Of a stretch of DNA of 64,000 nt, positions 52,219 through 64,000 are shown piece after piece. How positions within the stretch are numbered: position 1 is the first letter of the stretch; each line of letters begins with the position of its first letter. The DNA comes from APNM01 sp040361335. Its GTDB lineage: Bacteria > Pseudomonadota > Gammaproteobacteria > Nevskiales > Salinisphaeraceae. Both the position numbers and the translations under genes were made by a program. The DNA is taken from contig NZ_APNM01000003.1 of NCBI RefSeq assembly GCF_040361335.1, forward strand, positions 124,001 to 188,000, read 5' to 3'. The notes under the pieces were generated by a model. It was not told the DNA's origin. It did not search any database and worked only from the letters and a program-made list of their open reading frames with translations.

Positions 52219-54798
52219 TTATTCTTCCAGAAGCTTTCTGAGACGGTAGAGCAGGGCGTGGGCGTCGCGTGGAGTGACGTCGTCGGGGTCGATGCTCTTG
52301 AGCTGCTCGCGTAGCTCGTCGCGGGCCGGCGGCGCGGCTTCCTCGAACAGCGGCATCTGGGGACGGTCCTTCTCCGCCGTTTCGGGGGTCTGGCGCTCCA
52401 GCTCCGTCAGGTGCGCGCGGGCCGCGTCCAGCACCGGCCTCGGCACGCCCGCCAGGGCCGCCACCTGCAGACCGTAGCTGCGCGAGGCGGGGCCCGGCTT
52501 CACCGCGTGCAGGAACACCAGGGATTCGCCCTCGGCGGTCGGATACTCGCTGGCGTCGAAGTGGACGTTGGCGGTGGCCGGCAGCCGCTGGGCGACCGCG
52601 GTGAGCTCGAAGTAGTGGGTCGCGAACAGGGTGAAGGCACGGTTGTGGTGCGCCAGGCGCTCGGCCGTGGCCCGGGCCAGGGCGAGGCCGTCGTAGGTGC
52701 TGGTGCCGCGGCCGATCTCGTCGAGCAGCACCAGGCTGTGCTCGGTGGCGTGGTGCAGGATGTGCGCCGTCTCCGCCATCTCCACCATGAACGTGCTCTG
52801 GCCGGAGGCCAGGTCGTCGCCCGCGCCGATGCGGGTGAAGATCCGGTCCACCGGGCCGATGGTCGCCGCCGCGGCCGGCACGTAGCTCCCCATGTGCGCC
52901 ATCAGCACGATCAGCGCGGTCTGACGCATGTAGGTGGACTTGCCGCCCATGTTGGGGCCGGTGATCAGGAGCATGCGCGTGTCGTCGTCCAGCGCCAGGT
53001 CGTTGGCGACGAAGGGGCCGTCCAGTACCTGCTCCACCACCGGATGCCGGCCCTCGCGGATGCGGATGCAGGGCGTGGTCACCAGCTCGGGCGCGGTCAG
53101 TTCCAGGGCCTCGGCGCGCTCGGCGAGGTTCGCCAGGGTGTCCAGGGCGGCCAGGGCCGCGGCGCAGGCCTGCAGCGGCTCCGTGGCGGCCGCCAGGGTC
53201 TCCAGCAACTCCGCGTACAGGGCCTTCTCCCGGGCCAGGGCCCGCTCTCGCGCCGACAGCACCTCGTCCTCGAAACGCTTGAGCTCCGGGGTGATGTAGC
53301 GCTCGACCGCCTTCAGGGTCTGACGCCGCGTGTAATCCGCCGGCACCTTGTCGGCGTGGGTCTTGCCCAGCTCGATGTAGTAGCCGTGGACCCGGTTGTA
53401 GGCCACCTTGAGTGTGTCCACGCCGGTGCGGGCGCGCTCGCGCGACTCCAGGTCGCGCAGGAAATCGTCGGCATGCCCGGCGATGCCGCGCAGCCGGTCC
53501 AGCTCGGCGTCGTAGCCGGCGTCGATCACGCCGCCGTCGCGCAGGACCACCGGGGGTTGCTCGATCAGGGCGCGTTCCAGCAGCTCGCGGGTCTCGCCGT
53601 GCTCGCCCATGGCCGCGGCGAGCTCGCGCAGCAGCGGCGAGTCGATGCCGTCCAGGGCGGCGCGCACCGTGGGGACCCGGCCCAGGGCTTCGCGCAGACC
53701 GGTCAAATCGCGCGGCCGCGCGCTGCGCAGGGCGATGCGGGTGACGATGCGCTCCACGTCGGCGATCCCGGCGAGGGCGCCGCGCAGGTCCGCGTGGCGG
53801 CCCGTGGCGAGTGCGCCGACCGCGTCGTGGCGGCGTCGCAGGGCGTCGCGGTCGCGCAGGGGGCGCGCCGCCCAGCGCCGCAGGCAGCGACTGCCCATCG
53901 CGGTGGCGCAGCGATCGAGGACGCCGATCAGGGTGTGCTCGTCGCGGCCGGAGACACTGCGCTCGATCTCCAGGTTGCGGCGCGTGGCCGCATCCAGGAC
54001 CAGCGCCTCGTCGCGTTGCTCGGTGCGGATGCCACGCAGGTGGGGCAGGGCGCTGCGCTGGGTGCTGCGGGCGTAGTCCAGCAGGGCGCCGGCCGCCGCC
54101 ACCGCCAGCGGCAACTCTTCGCAGCCGTAGGCGCGCAGGTTGGCCACCCCGAAGTGATCCAGCAGCCGGCGCCGGGCCGAGGCCGGATCGAACTCCCAGG
54201 GAGGGCGTGGCTGGGCCCGCGCGTGGTCCTTCAGGGCACTCTCGGTCGTATCCTCGGAGAACAGCAGTTCGGCGGGCTGCAGGCGTGCGAGTTCGGCCGT
54301 CAGGCCGGCGGCGTCCGGTACCTCCAGGACCGCCAGATCGCCGCGCGCCAGTTCCAGGGCGGCGATCCCGAAGCCCTCGCGGCCGGCGGCGACCGCGACC
54401 AGCAGGTTGGCGTCGCGGGCGTCGAGCAGGGCTTCGTCGGTGACGGTGCCGGGGGTGACCACGCGCACCACCTCGCGGCGCACGGGGCCCTTGGTCTTGC
54501 CGGGCGGCTCCATCTGCTCGCAGATGGCGACCGATTCGCCGCGCGCCAGGAGCCGGGCCAGGTATTGTTCGGCCGCGTGCACCGGCACGCCGGCCATGGG
54601 GATGGCGGCGCCGGCGGACTCGCCGCGCTGGGTCAGGGTGATGTCGAGCAGCGCCGCGCCGCGCCGGGCGTCGTCGTGGAACAGCTCGTAGAAGTCGCCC
54701 ATGCGGTAGAACAGCAGCATGTCCGGGTACTCGGCCTTGATGGCCAGGTACTGCTGCATCATTGGGGTGTGGGCGGGTTTGTCGGCGGCGGCGCTCAT
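52219..54798 (-). CDS. mutS: DNA mismatch repair protein MutS
   Basis: It recognises mismatches and starts repair. The 859-residue protein has the mismatch-binding LLFYRMGDFYELF (the Phe-x-Glu region), the connector and lever domains, the Walker A ITGPNMGGKSTYMRQ, the signature DDLASGQSTFMVEM, the Walker B LVLLDEIGRGTSTYDG, and the THYFEL helix. The length is normal. It is divergent from cinA. Confidence 0.98.
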   Translation of the reverse strand: MSAAADKPAHTPMMQQYLAIKAEYPDMLLFYRMGDFYELFHDDARRGAALLDITLTQRGESAGAAIPMAGVPVHAAEQYLARLLARGESVAICEQMEPPGKTKGPVRREVVRVVTPGTVTDEALLDARDANLLVAVAAGREGFGIAALELARGDLAVLEVPDAAGLTAELARLQPAELLFSEDTTESALKDHARAQPRPPWEFDPASARRRLLDHFGVANLRAYGCEELPLAVAAAGALLDYARSTQRSALPHLRGIRTEQRDEALVLDAATRRNLEIERSVSGRDEHTLIGVLDRCATAMGSRCLRRWAARPLRDRDALRRRHDAVGALATGRHADLRGALAGIADVERIVTRIALRSARPRDLTGLREALGRVPTVRAALDGIDSPLLRELAAAMGEHGETRELLERALIEQPPVVLRDGGVIDAGYDAELDRLRGIAGHADDFLRDLESRERARTGVDTLKVAYNRVHGYYIELGKTHADKVPADYTRRQTLKAVERYITPELKRFEDEVLSARERALAREKALYAELLETLAAATEPLQACAAALAALDTLANLAERAEALELTAPELVTTPCIRIREGRHPVVEQVLDGPFVANDLALDDDTRMLLITGPNMGGKSTYMRQTALIVLMAHMGSYVPAAAATIGPVDRIFTRIGAGDDLASGQSTFMVEMAETAHILHHATEHSLVLLDEIGRGTSTYDGLALARATAERLAHHNRAFTLFATHYFELTAVAQRLPATANVHFDASEYPTAEGESLVFLHAVKPGPASRSYGLQVAALAGVPRPVLDAARAHLTELERQTPETAEKDRPQMPLFEEAAPPARDELREQLKSIDPDDVTPRDAHALLYRLRKLLEE

Positions 54799-54816
54799 GG
54801 GGCGGGAATGCTATCA

Positions 54817-54880
54817 AGTTTCCAGCCCCGGAGCGTGCCCTGCCGCGCGACTGGAAACCGGCAACGGGAAACTGGAAACT
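54817..54880. repeat. Inverted repeat, GGAAACTGG family
   Basis: AGTTTCCAG (54817-54825) pairs with CTGGAAACT (54872-54880), and an extra CTGGAAAC lies at 54851-54858. The element fills the mutS/cinA divergent promoter region and ends seven bases before the cinA ATG. A fragment of the same unit lies at 13765-13790 between prmC and prfA. Confidence 0.6.
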
Positions 54881-54886
54881 GACGGC

Positions 54887-55393
54887 ATGACTGACACCGA
54901 AGACGCTATCGTCGATCTCGTGGCCGAATTGGCCGTGGCCCTGCCTGCGCGGGGCGAGACCCTGGCCGCCGCCGAATCCTGCACCGGCGGCTGGATCGCC
55001 AAGTGCTGCACCGACGTGGCCGGGAGCTCGGCCTGGTTCGAGCGCGGTTTCGTGACCTACTCCAACGCCGCCAAGAGCGACATGCTCGGCGTGCCCGCGT
55101 CGCTGATCGAGTCCGAGGGCGCGGTCAGCGAGGCCGTGGTCGCGGCGATGGCGACCGGCGCGCTGGCGCGCAGCCTCGCGGACGTGGCGGTCGCGGTCTC
55201 CGGCATCGCCGGGCCCGACGGCGGCACCGAGGACAAGCCGGTGGGCACGGTCTGGTTCGCCTGGGCCGCCGACGGCGATGTCGCCACGGAACGCCGGGTG
55301 CTGGCGGGCGACCGCGAGGCCGTGCGGCGGGCGAGCGTGGCCGTGGCGCTGTCGGGGCTATGCGAGCGCCTGCGCGGCCGCGATGCCGGTTGA
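54887..55393 (+). CDS. pncC: Nicotinamide-nucleotide amidase (CinA C-terminal type)
   Basis: It deamidates NMN to nicotinate mononucleotide in NAD recycling. The 168-residue single-domain protein has the family motifs ETLAAAESCTGGWIAKCCTD, RGFVTYSNAAKSDMLGV, AVSGIAGPDGGTEDKPVGTV and a final helix. It lacks the N-terminal COG1058 domain of full-length CinA. It overlaps thpR by 11 bases. Confidence 0.94.
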   Translation: MTDTEDAIVDLVAELAVALPARGETLAAAESCTGGWIAKCCTDVAGSSAWFERGFVTYSNAAKSDMLGVPASLIESEGAVSEAVVAAMATGALARSLADVAVAVSGIAGPDGGTEDKPVGTVWFAWAADGDVATERRVLAGDREAVRRASVAVALSGLCERLRGRDAG

Positions 55394-55919
55394 ATCGCGG
55401 CGGCTGTTCTTCGCCCTCTGGCCGCCGCGGGACGTGGCCGACGAGATCGCCGTGCGGGCCCGTGACAGCGGTGTGCGCGGGCGGCTCGTGCCGCCCGAGA
55501 AGCTGCACCTGACGCTCGCCTTCCTGGGCGATGTGCCGGCGGAACGTATCGACGCGCTGCTGGCGGCCGGCGACGGTATCCGGGCGGTCGATTTCGATCT
55601 CTGCCTGTCCCGTCTGGGCTATTTCCGCGGGCCGCGCGCCGCGTGGGTCGGGCCCAAGACGACGCCGGCGCCGCTGGCGGCGTTGGCGGCCGGCGTGCGC
55701 GAGGCCGCGGCGGCGGCGGGCATCGGGCGCGAGACGCGCGGCTTCCGGGCGCACGTCACCGTGGCCCGGCGGGCCGAGCCGCCACGCCGCGTCCGGTTGC
55801 CGGAACCGGTGGCCTGGCGCCCGGATGCGTTCGAATTGACGGAGAGCGCGCGGGTGGCGGGCAAGGCGGTCTATCGTCCGCTCCGGCGCTGGCCACTCGC
55901 GCCGGCATCTGTGGAATAA
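55383..55919 (+). CDS. thpR: RNA 2',3'-cyclic phosphodiesterase (2H superfamily)
   Basis: The 178-residue protein carries the two HxT motifs of the 2H fold, KLHLTLAFLG (about residue 41) and FRAHVTVARR (about 121), and the RRLFFALWPP start. It opens cyclic phosphates or ligates tRNA halves in vitro; the cellular role is unsettled. It lies between pncC and recA, 38 bases from the recA ATG. Confidence 0.93.
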   Translation: MPVESRRLFFALWPPRDVADEIAVRARDSGVRGRLVPPEKLHLTLAFLGDVPAERIDALLAAGDGIRAVDFDLCLSRLGYFRGPRAAWVGPKTTPAPLAALAAGVREAAAAAGIGRETRGFRAHVTVARRAEPPRRVRLPEPVAWRPDAFELTESARVAGKAVYRPLRRWPLAPASVE

Positions 55920-55957
55920 TGGCGCCTTTACCGTAAGCCCGAACCGAGTAGGTCACT

Positions 55958-57013
<1,056 letters not shown>

Positions 57014-57025
57014 TCCACCGAGCCC

Positions 57026-57484
57026 GTGGCCGCCCCCGAGGACCCGGCGGATCCCGCCGCCATCCGGGCACGGGCCGTGAAACTGCTGGCCCGTCGGGAG
57101 CATGCGCCGCGCGAATTGATCTCGAAGCTCGCGCGGCGCGGCTTCGACGAAACGGCGGTCGCCGATGTCGCCGCCGAGCTGGAAGCCGAGAACCTGCTGT
57201 CCGAGCGTCGCTACGCGGAAAGCATGGCCCGTAGCCGGGTCGAGCGGGGTCAGGGACCGCTGCGCATCCGGGCGGAACTTTCCGCCCGCGGCGTGGGCGA
57301 GGCCGCGATCGACGACGCCCTGGCGGAACTCGACGTCGATTGGGCCGCCCTGGCATCGACCGTGCGTCGCAAGCGGTTCGGTGCCGCCGTGCCGGACGAT
57401 TTTCCCTCCAAGGCCAAGCAGATGCGCTTCCTGCAGCAGCGCGGTTTCGACGGCGGGACCATCCGCGCCGCCCTGGGGGACTAG
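57026..57484 (+). CDS. recX: Regulatory protein RecX
   Basis: It modulates RecA filaments. The 152-residue protein is made of three-helix repeats: ARAVKLLARREHAPRELISK, YAESMARSRVERGQGPLRI, and KQMRFLQQRGFDGGTIRAAL. The start is GTG at 57026, 12 bases after the recA stop, so it is probably read from the recA transcript. Confidence 0.94.
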   Translation: MAAPEDPADPAAIRARAVKLLARREHAPRELISKLARRGFDETAVADVAAELEAENLLSERRYAESMARSRVERGQGPLRIRAELSARGVGEAAIDDALAELDVDWAALASTVRRKRFGAAVPDDFPSKAKQMRFLQQRGFDGGTIRAALGD

Positions 57485-57599
57485 GGCGGCACCCCCGTCG
57501 CGCCGGCCTACCTACCCGTTCGGTTAGTAGCGCGGGTGCCGTGCGCTTCGGTACCATTGTGCCTTTGCGCCACCGATTTTCGGGCATTGTGACACGGGC

Positions 57600-60233
<2,634 letters not shown>

Positions 60234-60261
60234 CGCGCCAGGGAGACCCGGCAGGAACCGT

Positions 60262-61533
60262 ATGGCCTTAATCGTTCAGAAGTACGGCGGATCGTCCGTC
60301 GGCAGTGTCGAGAAGATCCGCCGGATCGCCGACAAGATCAAGGGCTACCGCGACCGCGGCGACGATGTCGTGGTCGTGGTTTCCGCGATGGGCGGCGAGA
60401 CCGATCGTCTGCAAGGACTGGCGGACGAGATCGGGCACACCTATCCGCGCGAGATGGACGTGCTGTTGTCGACCGGCGAGCAGGTCACCATCTCGCTGCT
60501 GTCGATGGCGCTGCGCAACGCCGGCGTGGATGCGCGCTCGTTCACCGGCTGGCAGGTGCCCATCCGTACCGACGCGGCCCACACCAAGGCCCGCATCCAG
60601 GAGATCGACGCCCAGCACCTGCGCGACGAGCTGGGTGCCGGCCGCGTGGTGGTGGTCGCCGGCTTCCAGGGCGTGGACGAGAACGAGAACATCACGACAC
60701 TCGGGCGCGGCGGGTCCGACACGACCGCCGTGGCCCTGGCGGCCGCGCTGAAGGCCGACGAGTGCCAGATATTCACCGACGTCGACGGGGTCTATACCAC
60801 CGATCCGCGCGTGGTGTCCGGCGCCCGCCGACTCGAGAAGATCACCTTCGAGGAGATGCTGGAGATGGCCAGCCTGGGCTCGAAGGTGCTGCAAATCCGT
60901 GCCGTGGAGTTCGCCGGCAAATACGGCGTGCCGCTGCGGGTGCTGTCCACCTTCGAGGACGGACCCGGCACCCTGATCACCTTGGAGGAAGACGTGGAAG
61001 AGCCAATCGTATCCGGCATCGCCTTCACCCAGGACGAAGCGCAGCTTACCGTGCTCGGCGTCCCGGACCGGCCGGGCATCGCCTATTCGCTGCTCGGACC
61101 GATCGGCGAGGCCAACATTGAAGTGGACATGATCCTGCAGAACGTGTCCGGTGACTCGTCCAGCGATTACACGCTGACCGATTTCACGTTCACCGTGCAC
61201 CGGCGCGACTACGAGCGGGCCAAGGAACTGCTCGAGGAGGCCGCGACCACGCTGGGGGCGCGTGAGGTCGCCGGCAACACCAACATCGCCAAGGTGTCGC
61301 TCGTCGGCGTGGGCATGCGTTCCCACGCCAACGTCGCGTCCCGGATGTTCAAGGCGTTGTCGGAGGAGAACATCAACATCCGGATGATCTCGACCACCGA
61401 GATCAAGATTTCGATTGTGCTGGAGGCGAAGTACCTGGAACTTGCGGTGCGCGCCCTGCACGATGCCTTCGGGCTCGAGCAGGCGCCGGAGGAGGTCGAC
61501 AGTGAGTTGACTCCCCGCAGCGAACAGGCCTAG
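60262..61533 (+). CDS. lysC: Aspartokinase
   Basis: It phosphorylates aspartate, the first step to lysine, threonine and methionine. The 423-residue protein has VQKYGGSSVGSVEKI, SAMGGETDRL, TTLGRGGSDTTAVALAAAL, FTDVDGVYTTDPR, and two C-terminal ACT domains (TVLGVPDRPGIAYSLLGPIG; VSLVGVGMRSHANVASRMF) for feedback by amino acids. The ATG at 60262 is the family start. alaS-lysC-csrA is a conserved order. Confidence 0.97.
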   Translation: MALIVQKYGGSSVGSVEKIRRIADKIKGYRDRGDDVVVVVSAMGGETDRLQGLADEIGHTYPREMDVLLSTGEQVTISLLSMALRNAGVDARSFTGWQVPIRTDAAHTKARIQEIDAQHLRDELGAGRVVVVAGFQGVDENENITTLGRGGSDTTAVALAAALKADECQIFTDVDGVYTTDPRVVSGARRLEKITFEEMLEMASLGSKVLQIRAVEFAGKYGVPLRVLSTFEDGPGTLITLEEDVEEPIVSGIAFTQDEAQLTVLGVPDRPGIAYSLLGPIGEANIEVDMILQNVSGDSSSDYTLTDFTFTVHRRDYERAKELLEEAATTLGAREVAGNTNIAKVSLVGVGMRSHANVASRMFKALSEENINIRMISTTEIKISIVLEAKYLELAVRALHDAFGLEQAPEEVDSELTPRSEQA

Positions 61534-61622
61534 AGAAGATTGGGCGACTGGAAAGCCCGACCATGCCGGCAACGTATCGGCATTTGTATTGTCAACCGTG
61601 CTAGGAACAGCGGGAGGACCGC

Positions 61623-61832
61623 ATGCTTATTTTGACTCGTAGGATTGGAGAATCGGTCGTTATCGGGGACAAGATCTCCGTGACCGTGTTGGGCGTGAAA
61701 GGAAACCAGGTTCGTCTGGGCGTGAATGCGCCGCGTGACGTTTCCGTTCACAGGGAAGAGATCTACGCCAAGATTCAGAGCGAGGGCGAAACCGCCGTCG
61801 ACGAATCGGCGTCGGACCCCTCTTCCGGCTGA
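61623..61832 (+). CDS. csrA: Carbon storage regulator CsrA
   Basis: An RNA-binding post-transcriptional regulator that binds GGA motifs in mRNA leaders. The 69-residue protein has the full core (MLILTRRIGESVVIGDKISV, VKGNQVRLGVNAPRDVSVHR, EEIY). GGGAGG precedes the ATG by six bases. It follows lysC by 89 bases and lies just before tRNA-Ser. Confidence 0.97.
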   Translation: MLILTRRIGESVVIGDKISVTVLGVKGNQVRLGVNAPRDVSVHREEIYAKIQSEGETAVDESASDPSSG

Positions 61833-61923
61833 CGGCCTTTACCTGGGCGGCCGCCGCCGCTATCCTATGCGCCCCCGGTGACGAGCCGGGGGCAACCTGC
61901 TCTCTCGCGGGCGAGTACAGACC

Positions 61924-62016
61924 GGAGAGGTGGCCGAGTGGCTGAAGGCGCTCCCCTGCTAAGGGAGTAAGGGGTTTATAGCCCCTTCGAGGGTTCGAAT
62001 CCCTCCCTCTCCGCCA
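61924..62016 (+). tRNA. tRNA-Ser (anticodon GCU)
   Basis: A 93-base class II tRNA with acceptor GGAGAGG/CCTCTCC, anticodon arm CTCCC-CTGCTAA-GGGAG with GCT at 61958-61960, a long variable arm (AGGGGTTTATAGCCCCTT) and encoded CCA. It reads AGC/AGU. Confidence 0.97.
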
Positions 62017-62093
62017 CTCGGATACCGCTGGCCGGTAACGAGAGGGCAGGGCCGGATGACGTGGCATCACGTCGCCCAGGCAAAACCAGATAC

Positions 62094-62170
62094 GCGCCCG
62101 TAGCTCAGTTGGATAGAGCGCGTGGCTACGAACCACGAGGTCGGGAGTTCGAATCTTCCCGGGCGCGCCA
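62094..62170 (+). tRNA. tRNA-Arg (anticodon ACG)
   Basis: A 77-base tRNA with acceptor GCGCCCG/CGGGCGC, anticodon loop CTACGAA with ACG at 62128-62130 (A34 would be edited to inosine by TadA), T arm GGGAGTTCGAATCTTCCC and encoded CCA (62168-62170). A terminator follows 12 bases downstream. Confidence 0.97.
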
Positions 62171-62652
62171 AGCATCGAAAGGGGCCCATCGAGTGATGGG
62201 CCCTTTTTCGTGTCCGGGATCGTATTCGAACTCCCGACCCATCAAGGACACGGGAGTTCGATAAATCGCGCCAGGGACGGCGCGATTAACCGCGCGGCGC
62301 CGGCCGCGCGGGCCCGAAGGGCGAGCGACAGGAAGTCGCGAGTAATCTTCCCGGGCGCGCCAAGTATCGAAAGGGGCCCATCGAGTGATGGCCCCTTTTT
62401 CGTGGCCGGGATCGTATTCGAACTCCCGACCCATCAAGGACACGGGAGTTTGATAAATCGCGCCATCCGGCGTTGCGTAGCTTGGCCTTGGCACCCAGCC
62501 AAGGCACGGCGCCACGCGCCTTGCCTGGCACGATTTTGGACTGCAACGCGACAGCGCGCTAAGTGCGGACAGCCCCCTATGCGAGTAATCTTCCCGGGCG
62601 CGCCAAGCATCGAAAGGGGCCCATCGAGTGATGGGCCCGTTTTCGTGTCCGT
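62152..62652 (+). repeat. Three tandem copies of tRNA-Arg 3' end plus terminator
   Basis: The unit starts AATCTTCCCGGGCGCGCCAA (3' end of tRNA-Arg), continues through a GGGCCC-type terminator, and in copies 1 and 2 goes on to GATAAATCGCGCCA or its variant. Copies begin at 62152, 62344 and 62587 (periods about 192 and 243). Copies 1 and 2 also hold an inverted match to the tRNA T arm (ATTCGAACTCCCGAC at 62224-62238). The spacers between are unrelated. I see no protein gene here. Confidence 0.9.
62182..62208 (+). terminator. Rho-independent terminator after tRNA-Arg
   Basis: A perfect 9-bp stem GGGCCCATC-GAGT-GATGGGCCC is followed by TTTTT. Near-identical structures occur in the two downstream copies; copy 3 has CCCGTTTTC, so a weaker U-tract. 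Confidence 0.9.
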
Positions 62653-62657
62653 CACCG

Positions 62658-64000
62658 TCAATGATGGACGGTCCCGGGGCGGGCGGCGATCCGCGTGAGA
62701 ATCCGTTCGGCGTGGTTCTGGCGGCTGGAATCCGAGAGCAGCAACAGGGCCAGGGCGAGACTGTAGATCACGCCCGCCGCGGCCGTGACCAACGCGTGTG
62801 CCATCCAGTCGCCGCTGTAGCTGGAGGGCAGGCCGGCGACCTCCAGGTGCCAGGTGTGCCCGTGCAGTTCGATATTCCCCTGCCACAGGAACGGATCCGG
62901 CCGTTGGCCGGGTGTCTGCCGGAGCAGCCGGACGGTCCGTCCCGGCCCGCCGTTCGTGCGTAGCGTCACGTTCAGCATGCCGGCCGTCTCGGGCGGCAGG
63001 GCGTCCGTGGAGATGCGGGAAAGGTCGAGCGCCGCCAGCAGGCGTCCGTCGGTCCCGTCCCGCCCGACCGCCGTCGCGAGCAGCGCAGCGGTATCGCCGT
63101 CCGTCCCGGCGGGCAGGTAGAGGCGCCGGTCGCCGGGCGCGGGCCGTTCCGGGAGCAGGTAGCCGGACAGGTCCGGAACGGCGTCGTCGGCGGGCAGCCG
63201 GTAGCCCGTTTCCGCGCTGTCGGCGGGCTGCCAGGCGACCCACCTCAGGTTCGATTCCGGGCCGATCTGGCGCGAGGCGATGCGCTCGAATTCGGCCCGC
63301 GTGACATGCTCCGATCCCTCGAACAGGCTCGCCAGAAGGTCCAGGGTCCGGCTGCCGTGACCGATGTCGGATTCCAGTTGCGACGCGATATCGGCACCGG
63401 TGTGACGGAACTCGGCGTCATGCCGCTGGGACAGCAGGAACGACGTGCCGACCTGCGCGATGACCACGGGGGCGCAGGCCAGCACCAGCGGCAGACCGAC
63501 GGAGGTCAGACGGGGCCGCCAGATTTTCCTGGGTTCGCCGACCAGGCAAAGACCGAGCAGGCCGAACAGGATGGCGCCGACCGTGTCGCCCAGCCACCAG
63601 GTGAACCAGTGCACGCCGATCGGTTCACGACCGAACGCGCCGTTGCCGTACAGGGCCACGGTCGCCACCGAGGCGGCGATCAGGCTGGCGACCGGGCCCG
63701 ACAGCGTCAGGAACCGCACGATCGCCCTCGGCGTGCGTAGCTCGACGGGCCGGCCCACGAACCGAGTGACGAGCCAGGCCGCGACGGCCGCCTGAAGCGT
63801 GGAGCCGGCGCCGATCAGGGCGGCGAGCCCGAGGCTCGTGCCGACCTGGGGTGTCGCGAGCGTATCGGCCAGAAACCCGAAATTGAGCACGGCCGCGCCC
63901 AGGAAGATGCCGGGCAGGTAGCGGTAGCCGCCGCAAAGCACGGCGACCAGGGCGATACCGGCGGGTGGCCAGATACCGGTGGCATAGCTCGGCTCGGGGG
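62658..64000 (-). CDS. MASE1/CHASE-like membrane sensor without output domain (partial)
   Basis: The gene enters from beyond the window on its 5' side; about 447 codons are visible. A MASE1-type multi-helix sensor comes first (GIWPPAGIALVAVLCGGYRY, LPGIFLGAAVLNFG, WFTWWLGDTVGAILFG). A CHASE-like periplasmic domain follows (FEGSEHVTRAEFERIASRQI), then a last membrane helix (VTAAAGVIYSLALALLLLS). Such sensors normally continue into PAS, GGDEF, EAL or kinase domains. Here the protein stops 21 residues after that helix. The stop lies six bases from the third tRNA-Arg repeat copy, so truncation by recombination at that site is likely. Confidence 0.8.
   Translation of the reverse strand, partial: PEPSYATGIWPPAGIALVAVLCGGYRYLPGIFLGAAVLNFGFLADTLATPQVGTSLGLAALIGAGSTLQAAVAAWLVTRFVGRPVELRTPRAIVRFLTLSGPVASLIAASVATVALYGNGAFGREPIGVHWFTWWLGDTVGAILFGLLGLCLVGEPRKIWRPRLTSVGLPLVLACAPVVIAQVGTSFLLSQRHDAEFRHTGADIASQLESDIGHGSRTLDLLASLFEGSEHVTRAEFERIASRQIGPESNLRWVAWQPADSAETGYRLPADDAVPDLSGYLLPERPAPGDRRLYLPAGTDGDTAALLATAVGRDGTDGRLLAALDLSRISTDALPPETAGMLNVTLRTNGGPGRTVRLLRQTPGQRPDPFLWQGNIELHGHTWHLEVAGLPSSYSGDWMAHALVTAAAGVIYSLALALLLLSDSSRQNHAERILTRIAARPGTVHH

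Noticed and set aside
62210..62698. 162-codon plus-strand frame over the tRNA-Arg repeats
   Set aside because: Its translation is just the repeated units (the same peptide occurs twice), crossing terminators, so it is not a gene on present evidence.

Overview
The window reads as a chromosomal segment of a high-GC gammaproteobacterium. Several gene orders are typical of that class: hemA / TPR lipoprotein-lolB with prfA-prmC on the other side of hemA, tRNA-Gln-prs-rplY-pth-ychF, mutS / cinA-thpR-recA-recX-alaS-lysC-csrA-tRNA-Ser-tRNA-Arg, and arsC-wrbA-DUF2069 beside proS and a lytic transglycosylase. The lineage cannot be fixed from this sequence alone; a Chromatiales- or Nevskiales-like organism is a guess.

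Layout. 1-22.7 kb is mostly core: the end of a PLP enzyme, an outer-membrane barrel protein, nadC, a divergent ergothioneine locus (egtB-egtC | egtD), DUF2069-wrbA-arsC, a lytic transglycosylase, proS, a hydrolase, a JAMM protein, an L,D-transpeptidase, an NAD-type isocitrate dehydrogenase, prmC-prfA-hemA, a TPR lipoprotein-lolB pair, tRNA-Gln, prs, rplY, pth and ychF. 22.9-30.3 kb is a lower-GC island inserted at the 3' end of an elongator tRNA-Met. A 17-bp core repeat and about 130 bp of similar hairpin-rich sequence bound it. It carries a single-chain Type ISP-like restriction-modification enzyme, a DUF5681 protein, a two-TM protein of unknown function, a dead IS481-type element and no visible integrase. 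30.6-35.8 kb holds an acyl-CoA synthetase, an MscS-type channel, a LuxR-type regulator, a membrane class III nucleotidyl cyclase and a DUF3307 membrane protein.

35.9-46.1 kb is the most striking part. One tightly packed plus-strand operon encodes a LolA-like periplasmic protein, an RND/MMPL transporter with a C-terminal cyclic-nucleotide-binding domain, DUF3450, a TtpC-like and a normal ExbB, ExbD, a TonB-like protein, and a fusion of TPR repeats to a full DUF1329 domain. A second, stand-alone DUF1329 gene lies about 4 kb downstream. Together they suggest a Ton-energised, possibly cyclic-nucleotide-controlled envelope lipid or hydrophobe transport machine. 46.3-52.1 kb has a GDPD phosphodiesterase, cbpA-cbpM, an ABC1 kinase, DUF1329, DUF2505 and DUF2970. 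52.2-61.8 kb is the mutS-to-csrA block. The window ends with tRNA-Ser, tRNA-Arg, three tandem copies of the tRNA-Arg 3' end plus its terminator, and a MASE1/CHASE-like sensor that stops without an output domain.

Many intergenic gaps carry long hairpins whose arms are made of short tandem units (CACAGAGG, ATCCGTGGAT, CGCAGATT and GTTACAGG types). Two of them run into coding sequence: one supplies the signal peptide of the lytic transglycosylase and the C-terminal tail of ProS.
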